Part shown: positions 44,512-53,359 of the stretch, in pieces
Position numbering within the stretch: position 1 is the first letter of the stretch
How the letters are laid out: the number at the start of each line of letters is the position of its first letter
The notes under the pieces: model-generated
Seen by the model: only the letters and a program-made list of their open reading frames with translations
Databases searched by the model: none
Told to the model about the DNA's origin: nothing
DNA from: Sphingobium vermicomposti
GTDB lineage: Bacteria; Pseudomonadota; Alphaproteobacteria; Sphingomonadales; Sphingomonadaceae
Direction of reading: 5' to 3'
DNA: 64,000 nt
NCBI RefSeq assembly: GCF_011762025.1
Contig: NZ_JAASQR010000001.1
Coordinates: 248,001 to 312,000, forward strand
Position numbers and translations under genes: made by a program

Positions 44512-45453
44512 TCAGCCGCAGGGTCGCGACGCTGGCGGAGTGCCAAGCGGTCCGCGGCGATCGACGACGTGGATGCCGCGCGCCTTGGCCTCGATCACCA
44601 GCCTTTCGGTGACACCATTGCCTTGGAAGGCGATGACGTAGCGTGGCTTGACCGAAAGCATCTGCTCATTGCGGCGGAACCCGGCGCGATCGCCGAGCTT
44701 GCGATCGAGCCCGAACCGCAGCTGCTGGATACCGTTCTGCTCGGCCCAGGACGCGGCCAGGCGCTCAATGCCTTTCATGTCACCGCCATGGACGAGATAC
44801 ATGTCGCCCACCCGCTCGCGGACGGCATTGAGGGTTCGCAGCAGATTATCCGCGAATTGCTTGGCCTCGTCGTCGCTGGCGAAACGCAGCCGCCCGCCGG
44901 CGAAGATCACGGGCGTGCCATGGACCATATTGGCATCGCGCACCCTTTCTCGCCGCGCCTGGAGATAGGACCGGCCATCGACGATCGCCGCGGTCGTGCC
45001 GAGCGAAATGCGGTTGCCCGACGCCGGCACCCAGGAACGGCCCGTCTCGTGGAGATAATGGCGGGCCGCCGTGTCGCGCATGGTCTCATAGGCCTCGGCG
45101 GACTGCTCGATCTTGCGGGCGAGATCGATCTTGTCTTCAAGGTCGGCGGTTGCGACTTCCGAGCCATCCTGCTCGGCGAGCAGAAGCCGAATCTCGTCCG
45201 TCAGCCGGTCGATCATCTGGTGCTTCTTGGCGGCGGCGCGGTGGAAGAGATTGACCAGGCCCCAACCCAGATCCTCGATGTCGCGCTCGAGCGCGCTAAA
45301 GGGGAAGAGCGCGAAAAGATCGCTCCAGACAGCGCTGACGGTTTGTTCCATGGCTTCGGCGGGCGGCGGCGCCTCTAGGGTGCGCAGGTCGCCAGTGTGA
45401 TCAAGATGACCGAGTTCGAGGGCGGAGAGTATCGCCGAGAGAGTGCTGGTCAT
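44512..45453 (-). CDS. DUF2493 (SLOG-like) protein
   Basis: This 313-residue protein ends in a DUF2493 domain of the SLOG/Rossmann type: MYLVHGGDMKGIERLAASWAEQNGIQQLRF, RNEQMLSVKPRYVIAFQGNGVTERLVIEAKARGIHVV. The N-terminal 190 residues are helical and contain RRERVRDANMVHG. SLOG proteins bind nucleotide-derived ligands; DUF2493 proteins are very common on conjugative plasmids but of unknown role. The ATG at 45453 is chosen because upstream residues are low-complexity translation of the leader. The leader carries the second copy of the two-hairpin element. Confidence 0.82.
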   Translation of the reverse strand: MTSTLSAILSALELGHLDHTGDLRTLEAPPPAEAMEQTVSAVWSDLFALFPFSALERDIEDLGWGLVNLFHRAAAKKHQMIDRLTDEIRLLLAEQDGSEVATADLEDKIDLARKIEQSAEAYETMRDTAARHYLHETGRSWVPASGNRISLGTTAAIVDGRSYLQARRERVRDANMVHGTPVIFAGGRLRFASDDEAKQFADNLLRTLNAVRERVGDMYLVHGGDMKGIERLAASWAEQNGIQQLRFGLDRKLGDRAGFRRNEQMLSVKPRYVIAFQGNGVTERLVIEAKARGIHVVDRRGPLGTPPASRPCG

Positions 45454-45557
45454 GAACTTTGCCTTGCGTTCCACTTGGGGCCGGCGGCCCATCCGCCGGA
45501 TGCGCAGCCTCCGGGCCATCGAAGGAAGCGGCGGCAGCACCGCCGGGCAAAGCCCAA

Positions 45558-45631
45558 GGGAAACCCGGGACAATGCCGGGTGGAGCGGGCAGGCGCGCAA
45601 GCGCCAACACGGCCGGATTGGTCCCGGGTTG
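45558..45631 (-). promoter_or_regulatory. Conserved two-hairpin leader element, DUF2493 copy
   Basis: This is the counterpart of 43430-43502. The first hairpin is ACCCGG, GACAATG, CCGGGT and the second GGCGC, GCAA, GCGCC. Conserved single-stranded blocks GCGGGCAG and CGGGTTG flank them. It lies 105-178 bases before the gene start on the minus strand. Confidence 0.55.
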
Positions 45632-45783
45632 CGGCCGCCAGCGCGATGGCCCAAGCATGCGCATCCTCTGGCGAGGGGCTGAGGCCTCATGGAATCAGGT
45701 AGCAGCGACTTTCCAGCGATCGTGTCAATTCTCGGAAGCTAGATCTCGTGGCATCATGATCGACGCCTCCCGAACAGGCAGAG

Positions 45784-45846
45784 TTTGGGACTTACCTGCC
45801 GTTGGAAATCGGAGCAACGAACGACCGCTTTTCGCATAAGCGGACG
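45784..45846. repeat. Diverged intergenic repeat, left copy
   Basis: From GGGACTTACCTGCCGTT through ACGAACGAC to AAGCGGACGT, this stretch aligns with 52580-52643 in the same orientation, with roughly 70% of positions matching by eye. Both copies are noncoding and lie at the two ends of the copper module. Confidence 0.5.
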
Positions 45847-45939
45847 TCTCACGTTCGTTGATGCCTTTGCTTCGAGTCGGTAGGCAAAATCCAGACTGGC
45901 CAGCATCAGCGACGCGTGCCAGCCTGGAAACAGTCGTCC

Positions 45940-46956
45940 TCAGAACCAGGATCGGATTCCGATCAGGAAATTCCATCCTCCTGCCTTCTCGTCCCGTGCA
46001 CGCCGAAAATCTGCCGTGTCGCCAAAAGCGCGCTCATATCGGACGCCGACATAGGGCGCGAACTCGGGTACGAACTGGTAGCGCAGCCGTAGTCCCAGTT
46101 CGGCGGTGGAGAGGCCGGAGCCTATGCCAAGCTCAGGAACATCCTGCGCCGAAAAGTTGAGCTCAGCCGCAGGTTGAAGGATCAGCTTCTGGGTCAGACG
46201 CTGATCATATTCCGCTTCGATCCGCGCGGTGAAATCGCCTTTGTCCGACAGGAACAACGCCCCACCCATTTCGAACCAATAAGGGGCAAGGCCCTGGACG
46301 CCGACAACGGCGTAAGTCCGATCGGGCCCCGCGCCAAAATCCTGACGGATACCGGCCTGAAGATTCCACCACGGGTCGAGCGCACGGCTCCAGAGCGCCT
46401 GAACCTCGGCGCGTTCCGGACTCTCGCCAAAGCTGCTTTCTCCTTCGGTCTTGAACCACAGCCGGTCGATATCGCCACCGTACCAACCCTGGGCCTCCCA
46501 CGCATAACCGTCCTTGCCCTTGCCCATGATCGCTTCCAGCTGATCGATCAGGATCATACCGCTTTTGATATCGCCATGCTCCTTGCGGACGGTTTCGCGT
46601 GCCGGGGCCATTGCTTGCGCGCCGAAAATGGCATCGGCAGCGTGATCGGGACCACGCAATGCCGCCGCTGACGGCGGCGCCACCGGCGGATCGGGAATGC
46701 CGGGTTCATGCCCAGCATGAGCCCGGTGCGCGTCCGTTGCGGAAGTGGAAGGCATCTGATGACCGGCGTGTGGATCCGATGGACCGGATGGAGACTGCGG
46801 CATATCGTGCCCGGCATGGGGGTCGTCAGCTTCTTCGTCCATCTGATGCCCCGCATGCGGATCGGCCGTCACCAGCTGTTCGGCGGCGGCATGGTTATGC
46901 TGCCCCAGCGCGGGCGTTGCGGCGGCCGCGAGAAGCAGGCTGAGGAGATACTTCAT
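45940..46956 (-). CDS. copB: CopB outer-membrane copper-resistance protein
   Basis: This 338-residue protein has a signal peptide (cleavage near residue 18, ALGQ), a His/Met-rich repeat region with four DPHAGH/HAGH units that would bind copper (about residues 30-90), and a C-terminal beta-barrel domain of the CopB/PcoB family (GYAWEAQGWYGGDIDRLWFKTEGE, LGLRLRYQFVPEFAPYVGVRYERAFG, closing FLIGIRSWF). It overlaps the copA stop by 4 bases. It probably stores or exports copper at the outer membrane. Confidence 0.92.
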   Translation of the reverse strand: MKYLLSLLLAAAATPALGQHNHAAAEQLVTADPHAGHQMDEEADDPHAGHDMPQSPSGPSDPHAGHQMPSTSATDAHRAHAGHEPGIPDPPVAPPSAAALRGPDHAADAIFGAQAMAPARETVRKEHGDIKSGMILIDQLEAIMGKGKDGYAWEAQGWYGGDIDRLWFKTEGESSFGESPERAEVQALWSRALDPWWNLQAGIRQDFGAGPDRTYAVVGVQGLAPYWFEMGGALFLSDKGDFTARIEAEYDQRLTQKLILQPAAELNFSAQDVPELGIGSGLSTAELGLRLRYQFVPEFAPYVGVRYERAFGDTADFRRARDEKAGGWNFLIGIRSWF

Positions 46957-48737
46957 GCCGCATCTCCCTCCAGCGGACGGATGGTGACGACACGGAACAT
47001 TCCGGCGTGCATGTGAAGCAGCAGATGGCAGTGAAACGCCCAGTCGCCGGGTGCGTCTGCCGTCAGGTCTAAGCTGACCTTGCCGCCCGGCAACACATTG
47101 ACCGTGTGCTTGCGGGGATAGCTGCCGGTATGGCCGTTCACCACCTCGAAGAAATGGCCATGCAGATGAATCGGGTGGGTCATCATCGTATCGTTGATGA
47201 GCACGACGCGAGCGCGTTCGTTACGTTCGAAGCGGATCGGCTCGACCCCTTCGCTGAATTTCTCGCCATCGAACGACCACATGAAGCGCTCCATGTTGCC
47301 GGTGAGGTGGACCTCGATCGTGCGTTGCGGCGGGCGCGTGTCAGGGTTTGGGGTAAGCGACATAAGGTCACGGTAGGTCAGCACCTTGTGCCCGACATCT
47401 TCCAGCCCGACGCCCGGATCGCCGGTACGATCGACTGGTGACATGGCGATGGCATCCACGCCAACACCGACCTTGACGCTGTCGGGGACCAAAGACTTGT
47501 CGCGCATGTTCATGCTGCCCATCGAATGGGAGCCGCCATGATCCATCCCGGCCATTGCGCCATGGTCCATTCCAGCCATTGAACTATGATCCATGCTGCC
47601 CATGCCCATGTCCCTCATGGTGAGTGTCGGACGTGGGCGAAGCGGTGGAACGGGCGCGGTCATCCCCATGCGCGGCGCGAGCGTGGCGCGCGCCATGCCG
47701 GAACGATCGATCGATTCCGCGACGAGCGTGAACGCCTTGTCCTCGGTTGGCTGGATAATGACGTCATAGGTCTCGGCATTGCCGATCTGGAATTCGTCCA
47801 CGGTCACCGGACGGACATTCAGCCCATCAGCGCTGACCACGGTCATGGGCAGACCCGGAATGCGGATATTGAAGATCGTCATGGTAGCAGCATTAATGAA
47901 GCGCAGCCGCACCCGCTCGCCGGAGCGAAAGAGGCCGGTCCAGTTTTCCTGCGGCCCGTGACCATTGACGAGATAAGTATAGGTGGCAGCCGTCACGTCC
48001 GCGATGTCCGTGGGGTCCATCCGCATCTTTCCCCACATGGCGCGGTCGGAAGCGGACATGCTCTCCTCGGGACCACCACGCAGCATGCCGAACAGCGTCT
48101 GCCTCTGGCGGTTGAAATAGCCGCCTTCCGATTTGAGCTTGGTGACGAGCTGGTGCGGATGCAGGAAGGTCCAGTCGCTGAGCACGATCACATGCTCGCG
48201 ATCATAGGCGACCGGATCGGGCTCGGCGGGATCGATCACGATCGGCCCGTAATGGCCCTGCTGCTCCTGGAGTCCGGAGTGGCTGTGATACCAGTAGGTG
48301 CCGCTTTGCAGCAGCGGAAATTCGTAAACGAAGGTAGTGTGCGGCTTGATACCAGGGAAGCTGACGCCGGGAACGCCGTCCATCTGAAATGGTACGATCA
48401 GCCCATGCCAGTGGATCGAGCTATCCTCATCCAGCGTATTTTCGACATGGAGGCGCACATTCTGCCCCTCGCGCAGCCGGATCAGCGGCGCGGGCAATAC
48501 GCCGTTCATCGTGACGGCATGGCCGGTGCGGCCGCCAACCGTAAAGGGGGTGTTCGCGATTTTAAGGTGGATATTCTCGCCCGAAAGCGTGGGCATCTGC
48601 GGCGCCAGCCCCGGCGAGCCGGCCAGACCTGCCGAACCCGATTGGGCCCAGGCAGGGAACAGGCCGGAAAAGCCCAGTCCGGCGGCGCCGACCGCGCCGG
48701 CACGCAGCAGGGATCGCCGATCGATCGTCTGTGTCAT
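46953..48737 (-). CDS. copA: CopA multicopper oxidase
   Basis: This 594-residue periplasmic oxidase has a Tat signal (DRRSLLRAG) and all four copper motifs: HWHGLIVP, HSHSG, HPIHLHGHFFEV and HCHLLLHMHAGM. A Met/His-rich insert (MDHSSMAGMDHGAMAGMDHG type repeats, about residues 400-425) is typical of PcoA/CopA. The enzyme oxidises Cu(I) to Cu(II) in the periplasm. It is the first gene of a copA-copB operon; the unrelated P-type ATPase at 49630 has been given the same name in other bacteria. Confidence 0.94.
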   Translation of the reverse strand: MTQTIDRRSLLRAGAVGAAGLGFSGLFPAWAQSGSAGLAGSPGLAPQMPTLSGENIHLKIANTPFTVGGRTGHAVTMNGVLPAPLIRLREGQNVRLHVENTLDEDSSIHWHGLIVPFQMDGVPGVSFPGIKPHTTFVYEFPLLQSGTYWYHSHSGLQEQQGHYGPIVIDPAEPDPVAYDREHVIVLSDWTFLHPHQLVTKLKSEGGYFNRQRQTLFGMLRGGPEESMSASDRAMWGKMRMDPTDIADVTAATYTYLVNGHGPQENWTGLFRSGERVRLRFINAATMTIFNIRIPGLPMTVVSADGLNVRPVTVDEFQIGNAETYDVIIQPTEDKAFTLVAESIDRSGMARATLAPRMGMTAPVPPLRPRPTLTMRDMGMGSMDHSSMAGMDHGAMAGMDHGGSHSMGSMNMRDKSLVPDSVKVGVGVDAIAMSPVDRTGDPGVGLEDVGHKVLTYRDLMSLTPNPDTRPPQRTIEVHLTGNMERFMWSFDGEKFSEGVEPIRFERNERARVVLINDTMMTHPIHLHGHFFEVVNGHTGSYPRKHTVNVLPGGKVSLDLTADAPGDWAFHCHLLLHMHAGMFRVVTIRPLEGDAA

Positions 48738-48823
48738 GATATTGTCCTCGGCTCCATCGGGGGAGCCCGCTATGTGCTGAATGGGCCGGGAGACGGGAAA
48801 GCCGCCTCCCGGTTTGCGTTCGA

Positions 48824-49090
48824 TCAGTGCTGACTCATGCCATGTCCGGCATGCGGATCGGCGGCAGGCGCCTCCGCCTTGCCCTCGGCCTTCATTTTCT
48901 CGCAGCAGGCCATCTTGCCATCAGCCCCCTTGTCGCAGCAGCCGCTGGACATATCGTGACCTTCATGCCCGTCATGGCCGGTCTTTTCGCCCTGGCTGGT
49001 GGGTGGGGTGCGCACATCGGCCGGTGCGGCGCTCTGGGCGAAGGCTGGCATGGCGATCATCATCGTGATCGCAGCAATTATCAACTTCAT
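48824..49090 (-). CDS. Small secreted His/Cys/Met-rich metal-binding protein
   Basis: This 88-residue protein has a signal peptide (MKLIIAAITMMIAMPAFA) and then many metal ligands: GHDGHEGHDMSSGCCDKG, MACCEKMKAE and the ending DPHAGHGMSQH. The last motif repeats that found in CopB. It lies just upstream of copA on the same strand and is probably a periplasmic copper carrier. No named family was recognised. Confidence 0.7.
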   Translation of the reverse strand: MKLIIAAITMMIAMPAFAQSAAPADVRTPPTSQGEKTGHDGHEGHDMSSGCCDKGADGKMACCEKMKAEGKAEAPAADPHAGHGMSQH

Positions 49091-49120
49091 GACTAATCTC
49101 CGGAAGAAATTGGATGAACC

Positions 49121-49459
49121 TCAATTCCCCGGAATCATGCGCGGCGGCGGCGTGTCTCTCTCAAGCGTGATCGCGATGAGATGTTTCTGTCCCGCAACAG
49201 AATATAAGGCCTTTGTTGGCCGATCCAACTGCTCGATGAGGGGAGGCATTGCCGGGAACGCCGCGCAGGCAACGGCGCAGTGCATGCCGGGTTCGGGTGA
49301 TTTACGATGGGAGGGAGATTCACTCCCGGCGCAATGCCCCGCGACCGAAGCCATCTCCATCGCACCCTGATGCGGCATAGCCGTTGCAGTGCCGCTCGCC
49401 ATCGATACGGACGAGACGAGCATGGCAAGCGCAATCAGGAGCGACGAAAGCAACTTCAT
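49121..49459 (-). CDS. Small secreted protein of the copper locus (112 aa)
   Basis: The ATG at 49459 follows AGGA by six bases and begins a signal peptide (MKLLSSLLIALAMLVSSVSMASG). The mature part has scattered His, Met and Cys (MPHQGAMEMASVAGHC, GMHCAVACAAFPAMPP) and ends LERDTPPPRMIPGN, similar to short proteins that accompany cop genes (CopL-like). It is 30 bases upstream of the 88-aa gene and likely the first gene of the minus-strand cop operon, diverging from the ATPase. Confidence 0.6.
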   Translation of the reverse strand: MKLLSSLLIALAMLVSSVSMASGTATAMPHQGAMEMASVAGHCAGSESPSHRKSPEPGMHCAVACAAFPAMPPLIEQLDRPTKALYSVAGQKHLIAITLERDTPPPRMIPGN

Positions 49460-49542
49460 CGCAATCCTGTTGGGTGGTGGGGCCTGTTGGGCGGTTGGGC
49501 CATGGGTGACAACGATTCGAATCCTTTTCGAACCCTTCATGC

Positions 49543-49577
49543 ACCTTGACACAATGATAAGGTCAAGTGCCTATTGA
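49543..49577 (+). promoter_or_regulatory. MerR-type copper promoter/operator
   Basis: A -35 box TTGACA (49546-49551) and a -10-like TATTGA (49572-49577) are 20 bases apart, longer than normal, as at MerR-family promoters. The spacer holds a dyad, ACCTT (49543-49547) and AAGGT (49559-49563), with CTTGAC and GTCAAG nested in it. The promoter drives the P-type ATPase and MerR-family genes, the likely activator being the CueR-like protein at 51990. Confidence 0.65.
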
Positions 49578-49629
49578 CTCTGACATGGTGTCAAACTCCA
49601 TCTTGCCCTGCGATAGAAGGAGACGGTTG

Positions 49630-51993
49630 ATGGCCGAGTCGAAACATGGCGTTCATTCCGGTGTCCACAGTTGTTGTGGTGACCATGGCAAGCATTCCGC
49701 CGGACTGGTGGTCGACCCGGTTTGCGGCATGACGGTCGATCCCGAAAAAACCGCGCATCACGCGACCTATGCTGGCCACGACTATCATTTTTGCAGCGCC
49801 GGCTGCCGCGAGAAGTTCATTGCGGACCCGGAAGCGCATCTGAACAAGTCCGCCGTCGAACCCGTCGATGCGCCGCCGGGGACGATGTGGACCTGCCCGA
49901 TGCATCCGGAGATCCGGCAGGACCATCCCGGCGCCTGCCCGATCTGCGGCATGGGGCTTGAGCCGGAAATGGTCAGCGCCGATACCGGACCCAGCGCCGA
50001 GCTGCTCGACATGACACGGCGTTTCTGGATTGGCCTTGCGCTGGCCCTCCCGGTCTTCATCCTCGAAATGGGCGGGCACCTTTTCCCGGCGCTGCATCAT
50101 CTCGTGCCCATGAAGCTGTCGATCTGGATCCAGTTCGCGCTGGCGACGCCGGTCGTGCTGTGGGCGGCCTGGCCCTTTTTCGAGCGCGGCTGGGCTTCGC
50201 TGAAGACGCGCAATCTCAACATGTTCACGCTGATCGCGATGGGGACCGGCGTCGCATGGGCCTATAGCGTCGTCGCGACGCTGGCGCCCGGTATCTTCCC
50301 GGACGCCTTCCGCGCCGCTGACGGGACCGTCGCGGTCTATTTCGAGGCGGCCGCCGTCATTACCGTGCTGGTGCTGCTGGGGCAGGTGCTGGAACTGCGC
50401 GCGCGCGAACGCACATCGGGCGCGATCAAGGCATTGCTCAACCTTGCCCCGAAAACCGCTCGGCGCATCGCCGAGGACGGCAGCGAGGCGGAAATCCCGC
50501 TGGAGGATGTGGCGGTGGGGGATCGGCTGCGGGTGCGGCCGGGCGAAAAGGTGCCGGTTGACGGCGTGGTCGAGGAAGGGCGTTCGGCGCTCGATGAATC
50601 GATGGTCACGGGCGAATCCATGCCCGTCACCAAGTCGGATGGCGACAGCGTGATCGGCGGCACGATGAACCAGAGCGGCGCCCTGGTCATCCGCGCCGAC
50701 AAGGTCGGGCGCGATACCATGCTGTCGCGCATCGTCCAGATGGTCGCCGAGGCGCAGCGCTCGCGCGCGCCGATCCAGCGCATGGCCGATCAGGTCTCGG
50801 GCTGGTTCGTGCCGGTTGTCATCGGGGTCGCTGTCCTCGCCTTCGTCATCTGGGGCGTCTGGGGACCGGAGCCGCGCTTTGCCCATGGGCTGATCGCGGC
50901 GGTATCGGTGCTGATCATCGCCTGCCCCTGCGCATTGGGGCTGGCGACGCCGATGTCGATCATGGTCGGCGTCGGGCGCGGGGCGGGGCTTGGCGTGCTG
51001 ATCAAGAATGCCGAAGCGCTGGAGCATATGGAGAAGGTCGACACGCTGGTCGTCGACAAGACCGGCACGCTGACCGAAGGCAAGCCCGCCGTCACCCGGA
51101 TCGTCGCGGCGGATGGCTATGCGGAAAGCGAGTTGCTGCGGATTGCCGCCGGCGTCGAGCGCGCCTCGGAGCATCCGCTGGCGCTGGCGATCGTCGATGC
51201 GGCGACGGGCCGAGGCATCGACATTCCTCCCGTCAGCGATTTCGATTCACCCACCGGCAAGGGGGCGCTGGGCACCGTCGAAGGCAAGCGGGTCACATTG
51301 GGGAATGCGCGCTTCCTGGCAGAATCGGGGATCGATACCGCGCCGCTTGTCGCCGAGGCCGATGCACTTCGCGGCGATGGCGCGACGGCGATCTTCATGG
51401 GGCTGGATGATCGGGCCGTGGGGATTTTCGCCATCGCCGATCCGATCAAGCCGACGACACCCGAGGCGCTGGCCGCCCTGCGCGCCGACGGCATCAAGGT
51501 GGTGATGCTGACCGGCGACAATCGCACCACGGCTGAAGCGGTTGCGCGTCAACTCGGCATCGATGCGGTCGAGGCCGATGTGCTGCCCGACCAGAAGGCG
51601 AATGTCGTCGCGCGGCTGAAGCAGGAAGGCCGCGTCGTCGCCATGGCGGGCGATGGCGTCAATGATGCCCCGGCGCTGGCGGCGGCCGACGTCGGCATCG
51701 CGATGGGACATGGCACCGACGTTGCCATGGAAAGCGCGGGCGTGACCTTGCTCAAGGGCGATCTCAACGGCATCGTCCGGGCCCGCCAGCTCAGTGAGGC
51801 GACGATGTCGAATATCCGGCACAACCTGTTCTTCGCTTTCATCTACAACGCGGCGGGTGTGCCGATCGCGGCGGGGCTGCTCTATCCGGTCTTCGGCATC
51901 CTGCTCTCGCCGATGATCGCGGCGGCGGCGATGGCGCTGTCGTCGGTGAGCGTCGTCGCCAACGCGCTGCGCCTCAACCGGGTGAAGCTGTGA
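49630..51993 (+). CDS. Copper-translocating P1B-type ATPase
   Basis: This 787-residue ATPase has an unusual N-terminus: a His/Cys-rich leader, a YHS domain (about residues 27-70, [24 protein letters not shown]) and a heavy-metal-binding domain ([22 protein letters not shown], 87-108), with no classical HMA domain. The membrane metal site is CPC in [13 protein letters not shown] (near 431), with phosphorylation loop DKTGTLTEG (near 476), TGES, and [10 protein letters not shown]. It pumps Cu(I) out of the cytoplasm. ATG at 49630 has AAGGAG eight bases upstream. Confidence 0.95.
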   Translation: MAESKHGVHSGVHSCCGDHGKHSAGLVVDPVCGMTVDPEKTAHHATYAGHDYHFCSAGCREKFIADPEAHLNKSAVEPVDAPPGTMWTCPMHPEIRQDHPGACPICGMGLEPEMVSADTGPSAELLDMTRRFWIGLALALPVFILEMGGHLFPALHHLVPMKLSIWIQFALATPVVLWAAWPFFERGWASLKTRNLNMFTLIAMGTGVAWAYSVVATLAPGIFPDAFRAADGTVAVYFEAAAVITVLVLLGQVLELRARERTSGAIKALLNLAPKTARRIAEDGSEAEIPLEDVAVGDRLRVRPGEKVPVDGVVEEGRSALDESMVTGESMPVTKSDGDSVIGGTMNQSGALVIRADKVGRDTMLSRIVQMVAEAQRSRAPIQRMADQVSGWFVPVVIGVAVLAFVIWGVWGPEPRFAHGLIAAVSVLIIACPCALGLATPMSIMVGVGRGAGLGVLIKNAEALEHMEKVDTLVVDKTGTLTEGKPAVTRIVAADGYAESELLRIAAGVERASEHPLALAIVDAATGRGIDIPPVSDFDSPTGKGALGTVEGKRVTLGNARFLAESGIDTAPLVAEADALRGDGATAIFMGLDDRAVGIFAIADPIKPTTPEALAALRADGIKVVMLTGDNRTTAEAVARQLGIDAVEADVLPDQKANVVARLKQEGRVVAMAGDGVNDAPALAAADVGIAMGHGTDVAMESAGVTLLKGDLNGIVRARQLSEATMSNIRHNLFFAFIYNAAGVPIAAGLLYPVFGILLSPMIAAAAMALSSVSVVANALRLNRVKL

Positions 51994-52406
51994 ATATCGG
52001 CGCGGCCTCGCAGGCGAGCGGCGTCTCGCAGCGGATGATCCGCCATTATGAGAAGATCGGCCTGATCCCGGCGCCGCCGCGCCGGGACAGCGGCTATCGC
52101 GATTATGCCGATGCCGATGTCCACCGCCTGCGCTTCATCGCCAATGCGCGCGACCTCGGCTTTCCGATCGAGGATATTCGCGATCTCCTCGGGCTGTGGA
52201 GCAACAGCCAGCGCGCCAGCGCCGAAGTGAAGGCACTCGCCGTCGCCCGCGCGGAAGAACTCGGCCGCAAGGCAGAAGCGCTTCAGGCACTGCGCCAGAC
52301 GCTGCTCGAACTGGCGGAGCGCTGCCATGGGGACGACCGCCCCGATTGCCCGATCATCGAGCGCATGTCTGGCGAGGACGACCGCGACGCCGCGGGCGTT
52401 CGATGA
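51990..52406 (+). CDS. MerR-family copper-responsive regulator (CueR/HmrR type)
   Basis: This 138-residue regulator starts at GTG overlapping the ATPase stop. It has a MerR winged helix ([54 protein letters not shown]) and a metal-binding loop, [11 protein letters not shown], matching the Cys-x7-Cys spacing of CueR/HmrR. It should sense Cu(I) and activate the promoter at 49543-49577. The pump-regulator pair is an autonomous copper efflux unit. Confidence 0.9.
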   Translation: MNIGAASQASGVSQRMIRHYEKIGLIPAPPRRDSGYRDYADADVHRLRFIANARDLGFPIEDIRDLLGLWSNSQRASAEVKALAVARAEELGRKAEALQALRQTLLELAERCHGDDRPDCPIIERMSGEDDRDAAGVR

Positions 52407-52579
52407 GGAAACCAGGACCCGGATATGGCTCGGTAGGCGGCAATGGACCGCATTGCCTGTTTACCCGCCTGCGTTGACATTGAACGCAGACGTCGGCTTT
52501 GCTGGCGAGAGCTGCCGCTCATGCGCGAGCCTGGAACGGCACGAGTTGGTCGACTGCAGCCGGAAGAGAATGCCGTATC

Positions 52580-52643
52580 GTGGGACTTTCCTGCCGTTCG
52601 CGGCAGCTCAGACGAACGACGATTGTTGACAGAAGCGGACGTA
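52580..52643. repeat. Diverged intergenic repeat, right copy
   Basis: This stretch reads GGGACTTTCCTGCCGTT, ACGAACGAC and AAGCGGACGT, matching the order and spacing of the copy at 45784-45846 in the same orientation, with gaps and substitutions elsewhere. Confidence 0.5.
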
Positions 52644-52831
52644 AACGGCTGTCCTCCGCTCGTTCCTCGGCCCGCCGCGACCGCATATCGCTAGCTTGCG
52701 GTTCGGGGGCAAAGTCTCCGGACTCGCGGCGCGGCGCCTACCACCGGATTGTCGTGGACCGTGCGACACCAAATCGCGCCGCTGCCGGGACTGTCAGGAA
52801 TTTCGTGTGCGGACGGGCGGTTGACCATCAG

Positions 52832-52888
52832 GCCGTCAATCGCCGCCATGAGCCGTAAGCGCAAATCCATCGATAATGGTTGTCCCAT
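52832..52888 (-). pseudogene. IS630-family transposase N-terminal remnant
   Basis: On the minus strand, from an ATG at 52888, the residues MGQPLSMDLRLRLMAAIDG match the usual start of IS630-family transposases, whose next residues would be a GxSxRxAA helix. The similarity stops after about 19 codons, so only the first tip of the gene survives. The remainder of the element is not recognisable in the window. Confidence 0.5.
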
Positions 52889-53027
52889 CCATGCCGACTT
52901 CCTGCACCAGCACGAATTCTGAATCAAAAATCAGCCTGAATGGGAATCCGCCGCAAATTCGCAACGGTCGAAAACCGCCCTAATCGGCAGCATTATGCTA
53001 ATTGATACGCTGGGCGCTCATGATTAG

Positions 53028-53330
53028 TCAGTTGCGCTTCTTCACAAACTCGGCCCTGAGCACCAGGCCCTTGATCCCTTCGTATCGACAGTCGATCTCT
53101 TGCGGATCGCCGGTGAGCCTGATCGATTTGATCAATGTGCCCCGCTTCAACGTCTGCCCCGCTCCCTTGACGGTAAGATCCTTTACGAGTGTGACCTGAT
53201 CGCCGTCAGACAAGAGGTTGCCGACCGCATCACGCACTTCCACGCCCGAGCCCGGTTCAGCGTCTCGCAACTGCGCGGCGGGAACCCAGTCTCCGGTCTT
53301 CTCGTCGAACACATAGTCTTCGTCACTCAT
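53028..53330 (-). CDS. PhnA-domain protein (YjdM C-terminal type)
   Basis: This 100-residue protein consists mainly of the PhnA C-terminal domain: VEVRDAVGNLLSDGDQVTLVKDLTVKGAGQTLKRGTLIKSIRLTGDPQEIDCRYEGIKGLVLRAEFVKK. The zinc ribbon normally found before it is absent, replaced by about 30 residues (DYVFDEKTGDWVPAAQLRDA). Despite the historic name, a role in phosphonate use is not established. It is followed by the DUF1275 gene upstream on the same strand. Confidence 0.8.
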   Translation of the reverse strand: MSDEDYVFDEKTGDWVPAAQLRDAEPGSGVEVRDAVGNLLSDGDQVTLVKDLTVKGAGQTLKRGTLIKSIRLTGDPQEIDCRYEGIKGLVLRAEFVKKRN

Positions 53331-53359
53331 AATACATTCCTTCTATCAGTGGACCGGTT

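Larger units (their letters stand above)
45454..45939. other. Spacer between backbone and copper module
   Basis: These 486 bases contain the DUF2493 leader with its two-hairpin element (45558-45631) and then a region that resembles the sequence at 52580-52643 on the other side of the copper module. No convincing gene is present. The stretch is where the backbone joins the copper-resistance cargo. Confidence 0.55.
52407..53027. other. Gene-free junction with repeat and IS remnant
   Basis: These 621 bases have no intact gene. They contain the right copy of the diverged repeat (52580-52643) and the first 19 codons of an IS630-type transposase on the minus strand (52832-52888). They look like the recombination scar where copper cargo meets the metabolic cargo. 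Confidence 0.55.

Noticed and set aside
49591..51174. Long minus-strand frame opposite the copper ATPase
   Set aside because: High GC creates stop-free antisense frames. The product is Arg/Asp/His-rich low-complexity sequence and the plus strand holds a clear P-type ATPase.
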